Position numbers and translations under genes: made by a program. Below the pieces are notes generated by a model that did no database searches, was not told the origin of the DNA, and saw only the letters and a program-made list of their open reading frames with translations. Positions 18,144 through 26,522 of a stretch of 35,638 bases of DNA are shown here, one piece after another (position 1 is the stretch's first letter; each line of letters opens with the position of its first letter). The DNA is from an uncultured Pelagibacteraceae bacterium (GTDB lineage: Bacteria; Pseudomonadota; Alphaproteobacteria; Pelagibacterales; Pelagibacteraceae): assembly GCA_902624045.1 (NCBI GenBank), contig CACNVX010000011.1:5001-40638 (forward strand). The letters are read 5' to 3'.

Positions 18144-19791
18144 TATCAACTCCATCTTTGTTTGAATTTACATCTGTTAATTCTGCGTCAGGAAATCTAT
18201 CAATAATACTTTTAAATATTTCTGAATTTTTCATTTCATCGATTAATTGTTTTTTAACATTTTTTTGTTTGTCTTTTACTGACATTTCTCCTTTTAATTT
18301 ACTAAATGTAATAATCCATCTTTCACCAGTCCATTCAAAAAGCTTTAAGGATAAATCTTTTACAAAATCTTTGTCTAAATCCTCGTTAAAAGATATTTCA
18401 ATTCTATTTTTTTCAAATTTTACTAGATTAACATTTTTTTCTAACTCATATTTTAGCTTAATCTCTTTTTTTTTTGCACAAATTTCGATTAGATACTCAA
18501 ATTCATTTATAATAATTTTATTTTCTGCTTTAATTTCTGTTTGGATTTTTGGTTTAGTTTTTTCCTCCTGCGCAACATTCTTAATTTGACTAATTGTTTT
18601 GGAAGTTAATTCGGTTTCTGTATTTTTAATTAAATTTTCACTCTTCAAGTCAGCCTCAATATTTTCTATTTTATTATCAGATCTTACTGAACTTAAATGC
18701 ATTAGTCTTATTAAGAACATCTCAATTGAAAGATGTTGATTAGAAACAATGTCTATCTCTTCGAGCGAAGAAATGGCAAATTGCCAAAATAATATCAATA
18801 CTTCTGAATCTATTTGATTTGATAAATTTTTAATTTTAGAGAATTCTTCATCATTTAATGAAAAATTTGTGCTTTCTAAGGTTAAAGAATTAATATTTTT
18901 AAAGTAGTAAAGTAACTCTAAGAAATCATTAATAAAAACTTTTGGTTCAATACCCTGGTCATAAATTTTTCTATAAATACTTATTACTTTTGTTTCTTCA
19001 CCTTTTAAAATTAGCTCAAACAAATCAATTAATTTAGATTTGTCAAAATATCCAAAAATTTTTTGAGCAGAATTTAAATCTAATTCTTTTCCTTCATCTA
19101 AACTTAATAATGCTCTATCCAGCAAAGATAAAGAATCTCTAACAGAGCCTTCAGAAATTTTTACAATAAGCTTTAAAGCATCGTCGCTTATTTTTCCATT
19201 TTCCTTATCCTTAATTTTTTTAATAAAGTCTAATAATTCAGAGGATTTAATTCTAGATAAGTCAAATCTTTGACATCTAGATACTACTGTGATTGGAATT
19301 TTTTTAATTTCTGTAGTTGCAAAAATAAATTTAAGATATTCTGGTGGTTCCTCTAGGGTTTTTAATAAAGCATTAAATGCTTGTTTACTTAACATGTGAA
19401 CTTCATCAACAATAAAGATTTTATATTTAGCTGAAGTTGGACCATATCTTGAAAATTCAATTAAATCTCTCACGTCATCTACACCCGTTTTGCTTGCCGC
19501 ATCCATTTCAAGCACGTCTATATGACCAGACTCACTTATTGACTTACAGCTTTCACAAAAGTTTTCTTTACACAGATAATTGATACCATTTGGACAATTA
19601 AGTGCTTTTGCAACAATTCGTGCTGTAGTGGTTTTTCCGATTCCTCTTATCCCAGTGAATAAATATGCATTCGGTATTTTGTCAGCTTTAATCGAATTAA
19701 TAATAGTCTCTGCTACAACCTCTTGACCAATAAGATCATCAAAGGTTTGTGGTCTATATTTTAATGCTAATACTTTTGAGTTATTATTCAT
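18136..19791 (-). CDS. dnaX: DNA polymerase III subunit tau/gamma
   Basis: DnaX is the clamp-loader ATPase that also holds the replisome together. The 551-residue protein has Walker A GIRGIGKTTTA (47-57), zinc cysteines C66, C74, C79 and C82, Walker B IFIVDEVHML (125-134) and the SRC motif in VVSRCQRF. The lysine-rich variable stretch (about 385-430) leads to a short tau-specific C-terminal domain. I see no clear frameshift signal for making gamma. The ATG lies seven bases after the end of the SRP RNA, so the two probably share a transcript. Confidence 0.96.
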   Translation of the reverse strand: MNNNSKVLALKYRPQTFDDLIGQEVVAETIINSIKADKIPNAYLFTGIRGIGKTTTARIVAKALNCPNGINYLCKENFCESCKSISESGHIDVLEMDAASKTGVDDVRDLIEFSRYGPTSAKYKIFIVDEVHMLSKQAFNALLKTLEEPPEYLKFIFATTEIKKIPITVVSRCQRFDLSRIKSSELLDFIKKIKDKENGKISDDALKLIVKISEGSVRDSLSLLDRALLSLDEGKELDLNSAQKIFGYFDKSKLIDLFELILKGEETKVISIYRKIYDQGIEPKVFINDFLELLYYFKNINSLTLESTNFSLNDEEFSKIKNLSNQIDSEVLILFWQFAISSLEEIDIVSNQHLSIEMFLIRLMHLSSVRSDNKIENIEADLKSENLIKNTETELTSKTISQIKNVAQEEKTKPKIQTEIKAENKIIINEFEYLIEICAKKKEIKLKYELEKNVNLVKFEKNRIEISFNEDLDKDFVKDLSLKLFEWTGERWIITFSKLKGEMSVKDKQKNVKKQLIDEMKNSEIFKSIIDRFPDAELTDVNSNKDGVDNE

Positions 19792-19798
19792 ATATATA

Positions 19799-19882
19799 GG
19801 AGACTAGAACCTGAATAACTGTCTCTACGACTGCTTCCGTTAAGATCTGGTCGGGTTTAAGCAGCATCCACCTCTAGCCTCC
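19799..19882 (-). ncRNA. ffs: Signal recognition particle RNA (4.5S type)
   Basis: The minus strand holds an RNA of about 84 bases. Its ends pair as GGAGGCTAGA with TCTAGTCTCC. The conserved Ffh-binding core reads GACCAGATCTTAACGGAAGC then AGTC, matching the bacterial GGTCAGG...GGAAGCAGCC region position by position. The apical loop is UAAC, which fits the URRC tetraloop class instead of E. coli GGAA. Location between pheA and dnaX is consistent with ffs-dnaX linkage in bacteria. Confidence 0.9.
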
Positions 19883-19888
19883 ATTAAC

Positions 19889-19918
19889 ATTATAGCAGTT
19901 AAAATTTCCAATCCACAA
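19889..19918 (-). promoter_or_regulatory. Promoter of ffs (and probably dnaX)
   Basis: A perfect TATAAT (19889-19894, minus strand) lies seven bases upstream of the SRP RNA 5' end, with TTGTGG (19913-19918) as a weak -35 after 18 bases. The -10 spacing to the RNA end is what a mature 5' start would need. Confidence 0.6.
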
Positions 19919-19931
19919 GAAAAGATTTTTT

Positions 19932-20762
19932 TTATTTTTGTCTTAAACTATCTGCTTCAAAAACACCTAGAACGTGAAAATCCTCACAATGTAGGCCTAG
20001 CTCTTCAAGAGATTTCTGAACTTTTGGATCATCTATGTGTCCATCCAAATCACATAAGAAAAAATACGAATCGAAACTATTTTTTTCTGGATAACTCTGA
20101 AGTTTAGTTAAATTTACACCATTAATAGCAAAGCCTCCTAGTGATTGATAGAGAGCAGCTGGTTTGCTTTTCAATTTAAATAAAAAAGAGGTTATATAGG
20201 TTTTGTCTTTAAATTCTGGTTGAGAAATATTTTTTCCCATTACTAAGAACCTAGTTAAATTACCTGTTTCATTTTCTATGTTTTTTTGAATAACCTTTAA
20301 TCCATAGATTTCTGCACTCAAAGAAGATGCTATTGCAGATTTTTTAATATCTTTAGTTTTTGAAATCATTTCAGCAGATCCAGCAGTATCTGCTCTAATG
20401 TGCTCAACTAGATTGTTTTCTTTTATAAATTTTGAACACTGAGATAATCCTTGTGCATGTGAGTATACCTCCTTAATATCTTTTAAATTAGCGCTAGGTT
20501 GCCCTAATAAATTGTGTTCGATCTTTTGAAAGTGCTCCATATAAATATTCAATCTGTGTTTAAAAATTAAATATTCTATACCGATATTTCCTGTAATTCT
20601 GTTTGACTCTGGAATTATAATTTTACATTCAGGTTCTTCTGAGGCTTTATTAAAACACTCATCAAAAGTTTTACACGGTAGTATTTCTGCATCAGGATCA
20701 ATTGCGAGTGCAGCTAAGTGTGAATATGCACCAAAAGTTCCTTGGAAATAAATTTTACTCAT
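19932..20762 (-). CDS. pheA: Prephenate dehydratase
   Basis: This enzyme converts prephenate to phenylpyruvate in phenylalanine synthesis. The 276-residue monofunctional protein has a periplasmic-binding-like catalytic domain, with N54, the SHAQGLSQC segment (102-110) and the TRF motif (170-172, NLTRFLVMG). A C-terminal ACT domain follows (about 190-270), normally the phenylalanine feedback site. There is no chorismate mutase domain. The ATG overlaps the kdsB stop by one base (TAATG). Confidence 0.95.
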   Translation of the reverse strand: MSKIYFQGTFGAYSHLAALAIDPDAEILPCKTFDECFNKASEEPECKIIIPESNRITGNIGIEYLIFKHRLNIYMEHFQKIEHNLLGQPSANLKDIKEVYSHAQGLSQCSKFIKENNLVEHIRADTAGSAEMISKTKDIKKSAIASSLSAEIYGLKVIQKNIENETGNLTRFLVMGKNISQPEFKDKTYITSFLFKLKSKPAALYQSLGGFAINGVNLTKLQSYPEKNSFDSYFFLCDLDGHIDDPKVQKSLEELGLHCEDFHVLGVFEADSLRQK

Positions 20763-21493
20763 TAATTCTTATATTCCATAATTTTTTTTAAGGCCAGATA
20801 ATCTTCAATGGTATCAACACTAATGGGAGATGACTTGGCAAGAGCAACATTTATTTCCATGTTATTATCTATTGCCCTTAATTGTTCAAGACGATTTTGA
20901 ATTTCATTTTTTGATTGCTTTAGCTTAATAAATTTTTCTAGTACTTCTTTTTGATAACAATAAATTCCGACATGATGATAAATATTTTCTAAATTCTCAC
21001 ATTTCCTTGAAAAAGATAATGCTTTAGGAAAATTATTTTTTTTAAGGCTCTTTTCTGTAGTTACCTTTACTATATTTTCATTTTTAAGATAATTTTTATC
21101 TCTAATAACCGCTGCAAGAGTTCCTATTTTTAAATAATTTTTCATCATTTTTTCATTCAAATTAACTATATCCTGAACATTAATTAAAGGTTCATCACCT
21201 TGTAAATTCATAACCAGATCTATATTTTTTGTATTTATTTTTTTTAGTACCTCATAAATTCTATCAGTACCTGTCTTATGAGCATTGCTTGTTAAAATAG
21301 AGTTAAAACCATTTTTTTTTACGTCATCAATTATTACTTGATCCTCTGCTGCCACTATAACATCTCCTATATTAGCCTGTTGGGCTTTATTTGCGACTAA
21401 TGAAATAATTGATTTACCATTTATTTTTAATAATGGCTTTCCAGGAAGCCGAGATGCTGACATTCTAGAAGGTATTATAATTAAAGTTGCCAT
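20762..21493 (-). CDS. kdsB: CMP-Kdo synthetase
   Basis: KdsB activates Kdo with CTP, forming CMP-Kdo for the inner core of lipopolysaccharide. The 243-residue protein starts with the nucleotidyltransferase motif IIIPSRMSASRLPGKPL (6-22) and contains NLQGDEPL further on (about 98-105). Together with kdsD and the lpt genes in this window it indicates an LPS-bearing outer membrane. It is translationally coupled to pheA. Confidence 0.95.
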   Translation of the reverse strand: MATLIIIPSRMSASRLPGKPLLKINGKSIISLVANKAQQANIGDVIVAAEDQVIIDDVKKNGFNSILTSNAHKTGTDRIYEVLKKINTKNIDLVMNLQGDEPLINVQDIVNLNEKMMKNYLKIGTLAAVIRDKNYLKNENIVKVTTEKSLKKNNFPKALSFSRKCENLENIYHHVGIYCYQKEVLEKFIKLKQSKNEIQNRLEQLRAIDNNMEINVALAKSSPISVDTIEDYLALKKIMEYKN

Positions 21494-21553
21494 TATTTTT
21501 TTAATTTATTATACCTATTAATCAACCACAGAGGCAAATTTATACATTAAATT

Positions 21554-21583
21554 TTGGCTATTTTTTAATTTATCATGTTATAC
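21554..21583 (+). promoter_or_regulatory. Candidate promoter of the cytochrome c gene
   Basis: TTGGCT (21554-21559), an 18-base spacer and TTATAC (21578-21583) lie upstream of the ATG at 21606. The call rests on motif likeness only. Confidence 0.4.
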
Positions 21584-21605
21584 GTTCAGGTAAATATTTA
21601 GAAAA

Positions 21606-22142
21606 ATGGATTCTTTTGAAATTAATAAAATAGTTGCAGCCATTCTAATGGTTGCTTTATTGGTTATTGGTATAGGGAAATTGTCTGATGTTATTTTTCA
21701 TGTGGAAAAACCAGAGACACCCGGATACTCAGTTGATGTGGAAGAGGTTGCTACTATTTTAAAAACTGATGAAAAAACTAAGGATAAAGTAGATATAGCT
21801 TCATTGATGGCGATGGGTGATGTGATGCATGGTGAAAAAGTTTTTAAGAAATGTGCCGCCTGTCATTCAATTATAAAAGGAGGAAAGAATGCTATTGGTC
21901 CTGCTCTTTATAATGTTGTGGGAAGAAAAGTTGGTGTGATAGAAGATTACAAATATTCCAAAGCTCTAGCCGCATACGGCAAGGAATGGACTTTGGAAGA
22001 ACTGAATGGCTTTTTAATTAAACCTGCTAAATGGATTAAAGGAACTAAAATGGCTTACGCAGGACTTAGAAAAGAAAAAGATAGGGCGTCAGTAATTAAA
22101 TATCTTAATCAAAATTCAGATAGTCCTATTCCTTTACCTTAA
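21606..22142 (+). CDS. Membrane-anchored cytochrome c (CycM type)
   Basis: This 178-residue protein has an N-terminal uncleaved anchor (about 9-24). An acidic linker (about 35-65) follows, then a class I cytochrome c domain with heme site CAACH (83-87) and probable axial M149 in GTKMAYAG. In alphaproteobacteria such anchored cytochromes pass electrons from the bc1 complex to cytochrome c oxidase. The gene is alone on plus between kdsB (divergent) and argF (convergent, nine-base overlap). Confidence 0.92.
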   Translation: MDSFEINKIVAAILMVALLVIGIGKLSDVIFHVEKPETPGYSVDVEEVATILKTDEKTKDKVDIASLMAMGDVMHGEKVFKKCAACHSIIKGGKNAIGPALYNVVGRKVGVIEDYKYSKALAAYGKEWTLEELNGFLIKPAKWIKGTKMAYAGLRKEKDRASVIKYLNQNSDSPIPLP

Positions 22143-23063
22143 TTTTCCAAAACAATACAATAGTATACTTTTCTGAACATGAACTCTGTTTAAAGCTTGT
22201 AACCATACATGAGATTTTTTTCCCAAGAAAATTTCATTGCTTACTTCGTTGCCTCTAGGTAAACAATGTAAAAAAATACAATTTTTTTTTGCATAACTCA
22301 TTAATTTTTTATCAATTTTAAACTTCTTAAATGATAGTAATTTTTTTCTTTTATTAACTTTATCATTTAAAGATATAACTTTATCTGAAAAAATAACATC
22401 AGCTCCATATGCTGCTTTTTTAGCATCATTATAAATATAAATTTTTTTTTTATTTTCTTTTACCCAATTTCTCACTTCTTTTCCTGGTTCAAATTTTTTT
22501 GGACAACCTATATTTAATTTAAAAGAAAATTTAACGGATGCAGCTATCAAACTATCTAAAACATTATTGGAGTCACCTATCCAACAAATGTTTAATTTAG
22601 AAATTGGTTTTTTTTTAATTTCTTCAACAGTGAAAATATCCGATAATACTTGTGTTGGGTGTGATGAGGGGCTTAAACCATTAATAATAGGAATTGTTAA
22701 ATATTTTTTAAAATTTTCAACTTTTGTATCACTATCAGTTCTGAGCATAAATCCATCACCATAAGTAGAAAGAATTTTAGCAGTATCAGCAATACTTTCT
22801 CCACCTTGGCCCAAGTGAAGTTCATTAGAACGTAGAGTTAAAGTTCCACCGCCTAATTGTTTTATTGCTAAATAGAAACTAATTCTTGTTCTTGAGCTCG
22901 CCTTTTCAAACATTTGAATTAATAATTTACCTCTTAAAGGAGCTCCCTTGTCAACTTCGAGTGTATTTAACTTGTTTCTTGATTTTTTTCTCTTTTTAGC
23001 ATCACTAATAATCTCTCTGAGATCTCTAGCCGATATATCCTTCAAGTTTATAAAATGTTTCAT
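22134..23063 (-). CDS. argF: Ornithine carbamoyltransferase
   Basis: The enzyme makes citrulline from ornithine and carbamoyl phosphate in arginine synthesis. The 309-residue protein has the carbamoyl-phosphate motif SSRTR (56-60), HPTQ (135-138) and the catalytic HCLP (266-269). The usual HCLPAHRGEEV is shortened here to HCLPRGNEV, and the ornithine-binding SMG loop reads SLND (231-234). These look like lineage changes rather than loss of function. It follows argD after one base. The 3' end overlaps the cytochrome c gene. Confidence 0.93.
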   Translation of the reverse strand: MKHFINLKDISARDLREIISDAKKRKKSRNKLNTLEVDKGAPLRGKLLIQMFEKASSRTRISFYLAIKQLGGGTLTLRSNELHLGQGGESIADTAKILSTYGDGFMLRTDSDTKVENFKKYLTIPIINGLSPSSHPTQVLSDIFTVEEIKKKPISKLNICWIGDSNNVLDSLIAASVKFSFKLNIGCPKKFEPGKEVRNWVKENKKKIYIYNDAKKAAYGADVIFSDKVISLNDKVNKRKKLLSFKKFKIDKKLMSYAKKNCIFLHCLPRGNEVSNEIFLGKKSHVWLQALNRVHVQKSILLYCFGKLR

Positions 23064-23064
23064 T

Positions 23065-24243
23065 TTATTTATATTCTGAACAAACTTTATTAATAATTTT
23101 TAATGCTAAATCTATTTCACTTTTTTTTACATTTAAAGGTGGTAAAATTCGAACAACATTTTCAGCAGCACGTATAGTTAATAACTTATTATCCATCAAT
23201 TTTTTTATGAATTTTGTTTGGTCTTCAAAAAGCTGAATTCCAATTAGTAAACCTTTTCCTCTTACTTGCTTTATTATATGTGGATATGCCTCTTTAATTT
23301 TACTTAATCTAAAATGAAAATATTTAGACAACTTCTTAACATTATTTAAAAAATTTTTTTTTGATATTACATCCATTACTTTACTTCCAACAGACATAGC
23401 TAAAGGATTTCCTCCAAATGTTGATCCATGGCTTCCTGGTGTCATTCCAATAGCAACCTTTTTATTCATTAACACTGCACCTATAGGGAACCCACCTCCA
23501 ATACCTTTGGCGATCGGCACAATATCCGGTTTAACTTTTGAGCCTTCAAATGCAAAAAAATTACCAGATCTTCCAATTCCACATTGTACTTCATCTAAAA
23601 TTAATAAAATTTTTTTTTCATTACAGATTTTTCTTAAATATTTTAAGCATTTATCGGGAATTGGTTTTATACCACCCTCACCCAATATAGTTTCTACCAT
23701 TATAGCTGCTGTATTCTTATTTATCCTTTTTCGTATATTTGGAAATCTGGGTTTTGAGTCTTTAAAATCAATATGATCAAATCCTGGAATTTTTGGTCCA
23801 AAACCCTCTGTCATTTTTTTTGAACCACTTGCAAAAATTGCCGCAAGTGTTCTGCCATGAAATGAATTTTTAATACATAAAATTCTATTTTTTTTTGGTT
23901 TTCCAATAGAATAAAAATATTTTCTAGCAACTTTAATTGCAGCTTCAGTTGCTTCTGCTCCACTATTTTGAAACATTACATAATCAGCAAAAGTTCTTTC
24001 ACATAATTTTTTGGCAAGTTTTTCTCCCTCAGGGATTTGAAAAGCATTAGAAACATGCCAAAGTTTTTTTGACTGGTCTTTTATAGTTTTTACCAACAAA
24101 GGATTGGCGTGCCCTAAAGAGTTAACGGCTATGCCTTGGACAAAATCAAGATATTTTTTGTTATCTTTGGAATATAAATAACTGCCTTTACCATATTTAA
24201 AGGAAATTTTTTTTCTGTTATAATTTTTTGCTAAAAAGCTCAT
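23065..24243 (-). CDS. argD: Acetylornithine aminotransferase
   Basis: ArgD is a PLP enzyme converting N-acetylglutamate semialdehyde to acetylornithine. The 392-residue class III aminotransferase has NSGAEATEAAIKVAR (93-107), LDEVQCGIGRSG (216-227, D217 near the pyridine nitrogen) and the Schiff-base K246 in AKGIGGGFPIG. It is the first gene of an argD-argF operon. A GATAAT -10-like box is present at 24270-24275 (minus), upstream of the ATG. Confidence 0.95.
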   Translation of the reverse strand: MSFLAKNYNRKKISFKYGKGSYLYSKDNKKYLDFVQGIAVNSLGHANPLLVKTIKDQSKKLWHVSNAFQIPEGEKLAKKLCERTFADYVMFQNSGAEATEAAIKVARKYFYSIGKPKKNRILCIKNSFHGRTLAAIFASGSKKMTEGFGPKIPGFDHIDFKDSKPRFPNIRKRINKNTAAIMVETILGEGGIKPIPDKCLKYLRKICNEKKILLILDEVQCGIGRSGNFFAFEGSKVKPDIVPIAKGIGGGFPIGAVLMNKKVAIGMTPGSHGSTFGGNPLAMSVGSKVMDVISKKNFLNNVKKLSKYFHFRLSKIKEAYPHIIKQVRGKGLLIGIQLFEDQTKFIKKLMDNKLLTIRAAENVVRILPPLNVKKSEIDLALKIINKVCSEYK

Positions 24244-24309
24244 ATATTAATTTGTTTTTATAAATTTTAATTATCAGATACAAGTAAGGATTGAAAATTC
24301 ATAGATTTA

Positions 24310-24332
24310 ATCAACATTAATTGTGTTGATAA
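24310..24332. promoter_or_regulatory. Palindrome with DnaA-box-like site upstream of gcrA
   Basis: A perfect 7-bp inverted repeat (ATCAACA / TGTTGAT, loop TTAATTG, 24310-24330) is followed by AA. On the minus strand this gives TTATCAACA (24324-24332), one base from the DnaA box TTATCCACA. It lies about 80 bases before the gcrA ATG. Confidence 0.4.
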
Positions 24333-24412
24333 CTCTTACTTTTTGATTGTTTAATTTATTTGTATATCAGTATATTGTTACTTTGTAAAAATTATATACT
24401 ACATATAGACTT

Positions 24413-24907
24413 ATGAGTTGGACAGAAGAAAAAGTAGAAAAATTAAAAGAATTATGGGGCAAAGGTAACACTGCCAGTCAAATAGCAGAAATTATTGGTG
24501 GACTAAGTAGGAACGCAGTAATTGGAAAAGCCCATAGGCTTAATTTGTCCGCAAAAATAAAAACCAGAACGGCAATTACAAATCAGAATTATGATAATTC
24601 CTTGGAAAAGAAAAATAACAAATCAAGAAAGGGACGTAGGAGCAAATTTAAATCATTAATTATTGAAAAAGATTTTGAACCAGAAAATCCAAAACAACTT
24701 GAAGAATTAGATGAAAACTCTTGTAAATGGCCAATTGGTCACCCAAATGAAAAATCATTTTACTTTTGTGGAAGATCTTCTTTAAAAGATTTTTCATATT
24801 GTAAATTACATCTGCTATATGCTTACCAACCAAAAGGAAAAAAGGAAGAAGTAACTGATAAAGAAGAAGTACCTGAATTTATTGAAAAGAAAATTAAATC
24901 AGCTTAA
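24413..24907 (+). CDS. gcrA: GcrA cell cycle regulator
   Basis: GcrA is an alphaproteobacterial transcription factor that works with sigma70 at promoters carrying GANTC sites, in concert with the CcrM methylase. The 164-residue protein begins MSWTEEKVEKLKELWGKG and has the helix-turn-helix with GGLSRNAVIGKAHRLNL (29-45). A basic linker follows, then the conserved C-terminal part with CKWPIGHP and FCGRSS. Its stop lies two bases from the convergent epimerase-like gene. Confidence 0.95.
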   Translation: MSWTEEKVEKLKELWGKGNTASQIAEIIGGLSRNAVIGKAHRLNLSAKIKTRTAITNQNYDNSLEKKNNKSRKGRRSKFKSLIIEKDFEPENPKQLEELDENSCKWPIGHPNEKSFYFCGRSSLKDFSYCKLHLLYAYQPKGKKEEVTDKEEVPEFIEKKIKSA

Positions 24908-24909
24908 AA

Positions 24910-25896
24910 TTAATTATTATTATTTTCTAAATCTTTGTTAGATAAATATTTTTCTGTAGAAAATTGACCTCCCTCTCTCCACATATAGCAATACTTTTTT
25001 ACTTCTTCATCAAAATATCTTAGACTAGGAATTCCGATGTCAAAATTTGATTTATACTTTCCTGATAAAATATTGTCATATTTTAAAAGTCTTAATTGAT
25101 CCTTTGTAATTAAAGGTTTTGGCATTATTTCAAATAAATTCGCAGATAATTCAGCTGCAAACAAGGGCATTGGAATTAATAATCTATTTTTTCCAATTAA
25201 TTTTAGTAATTTTTGAATTATTTCTTTAAATGTAATAATTTCAGGTCCAACACACTCTATTATTTTCGAATTTACATTATTTGAAATAATATGAAGAATA
25301 ACATCAGACAGATCAGAGCAATGTATCGGGGTAAACTTTGTATTGCCATTATAATAAAGTGGAAAAACAGGCAGCCTACTCAATAAGGTCATAAAATTAG
25401 TAGTAAAGTTATCATCTACCGAATAAACGATTGATGGTCTTAATATTGTAGACAGAGGAAAATTTTTTAACACATTTTCTTCTCCTTCAAGTTTACTTCT
25501 AGCATAATGGGAGTCTTTTGCCTGATTAATACCTAGCGCAGAGATATGAATAAAATGACGTAAACCATACTCTTTTGAAAGTTTAGCTAGAACTGTTGGA
25601 AAAACTGTATGAATATTTTTAAAAGTATTTCCTTTTTTTTTCTCAAATAAAATACCTATTAAGTTAATACATATCTCAGCTTTTTTAAAAAGATCTCTAA
25701 TTTTTTTTTCATCAAAAATATTTGCTTCTGCAATATCTATATAACCAACATTAGCCTGAGTTTTAATAATATAACTTTTTTGATGAATATTTCTTGTTAC
25801 AACTGTAACTTTATAATTATTTTTTGTAAGTTTTCTAATCAAGTTTCTACCAATTTGGCCACTACCGCCAAAAATTAGACAATTTTTTGCTTTCAT
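24910..25896 (-). CDS. NAD-dependent epimerase-like protein, NDUFA9 family
   Basis: This 328-residue protein is an atypical short-chain dehydrogenase. It has the N-terminal NAD(P)-binding GGSGQIGRNLIRKL (9-22), and HISALGINQAKDSHYARSK carries the usual tyrosine-lysine pair (about 117-135). Similar alphaproteobacterial proteins are annotated as the complex I NDUFA9-like subunit, but no complex I genes are in this window. The exact role is therefore uncertain; an epimerase or quinone-related reductase is possible. Confidence 0.85.
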   Translation of the reverse strand: MKAKNCLIFGGSGQIGRNLIRKLTKNNYKVTVVTRNIHQKSYIIKTQANVGYIDIAEANIFDEKKIRDLFKKAEICINLIGILFEKKKGNTFKNIHTVFPTVLAKLSKEYGLRHFIHISALGINQAKDSHYARSKLEGEENVLKNFPLSTILRPSIVYSVDDNFTTNFMTLLSRLPVFPLYYNGNTKFTPIHCSDLSDVILHIISNNVNSKIIECVGPEIITFKEIIQKLLKLIGKNRLLIPMPLFAAELSANLFEIMPKPLITKDQLRLLKYDNILSGKYKSNFDIGIPSLRYFDEEVKKYCYMWREGGQFSTEKYLSNKDLENNNN

Positions 25897-25913
25897 ATAT
25901 ATATGTTTAAAGA

Positions 25914-26522
25914 ATGAATAATATTCAACTATATAAAAATGATCTACCAGAAGATTTAAATTTAGGCAATAAAATTGCTATTGATGGAGAGTTTATGGGT
26001 TTAAATGTAAGAAGAGATCCTCTCTGTTTAATTCAAATTTCCACAGGGAATTCAGATGCTCATATTGTTCAGTTTGACAGGCAAAATTATGTAGCACCTA
26101 ATTTAGTTAAAATATTAAGTGATGAAAAGGTGACTAAGATTTTTCATTACTCTAGAGCAGATATTGCACATATAAAATATTACTTAAAAACTGATACAAT
26201 AAATATTCTTGATACCAAAATTGCTTCTAAACTTGCAAGGTCTTACTCAGATAATCATTCTTTAAAAACTCTAATTAAAGAATTTATAAATATAGATATA
26301 AGTAAGCAATTTCAAAGTTCAGATTTTGGAGGTACTCTTACACCTGCACAATTAAAATACTGTGCGAATGATGTTATTTTTTTACATAAGATTCACGATG
26401 AGCTAGAAAAAATTTTAAAAAGAGAAAATAGAATTACACTTTATCAAGATTGTTTAAAATTTCTCAAAACAAGAGTTGATCTTGATCTAGCGTTATTTAG
26501 AGATGATATTTGGTCCCATTAA
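25914..26522 (+). CDS. rnd: Ribonuclease D-like 3'-5' exonuclease
   Basis: This 202-residue protein contains only the DEDDy exonuclease domain, without the HRDC domains of full-length RNase D. Catalytic residues are D24 and E26 (IDGEFMGL), D83 (HYSRADIAHI), and Y149 with D153 (YCANDV). Short RNase D proteins of this size are common in alphaproteobacteria. A role in tRNA or structured RNA 3' trimming is likely by family. Its stop overlaps the kdsD ATG by one base. Confidence 0.9.
   Translation: MNNIQLYKNDLPEDLNLGNKIAIDGEFMGLNVRRDPLCLIQISTGNSDAHIVQFDRQNYVAPNLVKILSDEKVTKIFHYSRADIAHIKYYLKTDTINILDTKIASKLARSYSDNHSLKTLIKEFINIDISKQFQSSDFGGTLTPAQLKYCANDVIFLHKIHDELEKILKRENRITLYQDCLKFLKTRVDLDLALFRDDIWSH

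Noticed and set aside
19932..20762. PESNR in place of the usual ENS motif of prephenate dehydratase
   Set aside because: Alignment by eye keeps the important asparagine (N54) in place and the TRF motif is intact.
24307..24320. CtrA-like TTAA-N6-TTAA upstream of gcrA
   Set aside because: The consensus spacing is seven bases, and TTAA pairs are expected often in such AT-rich DNA.
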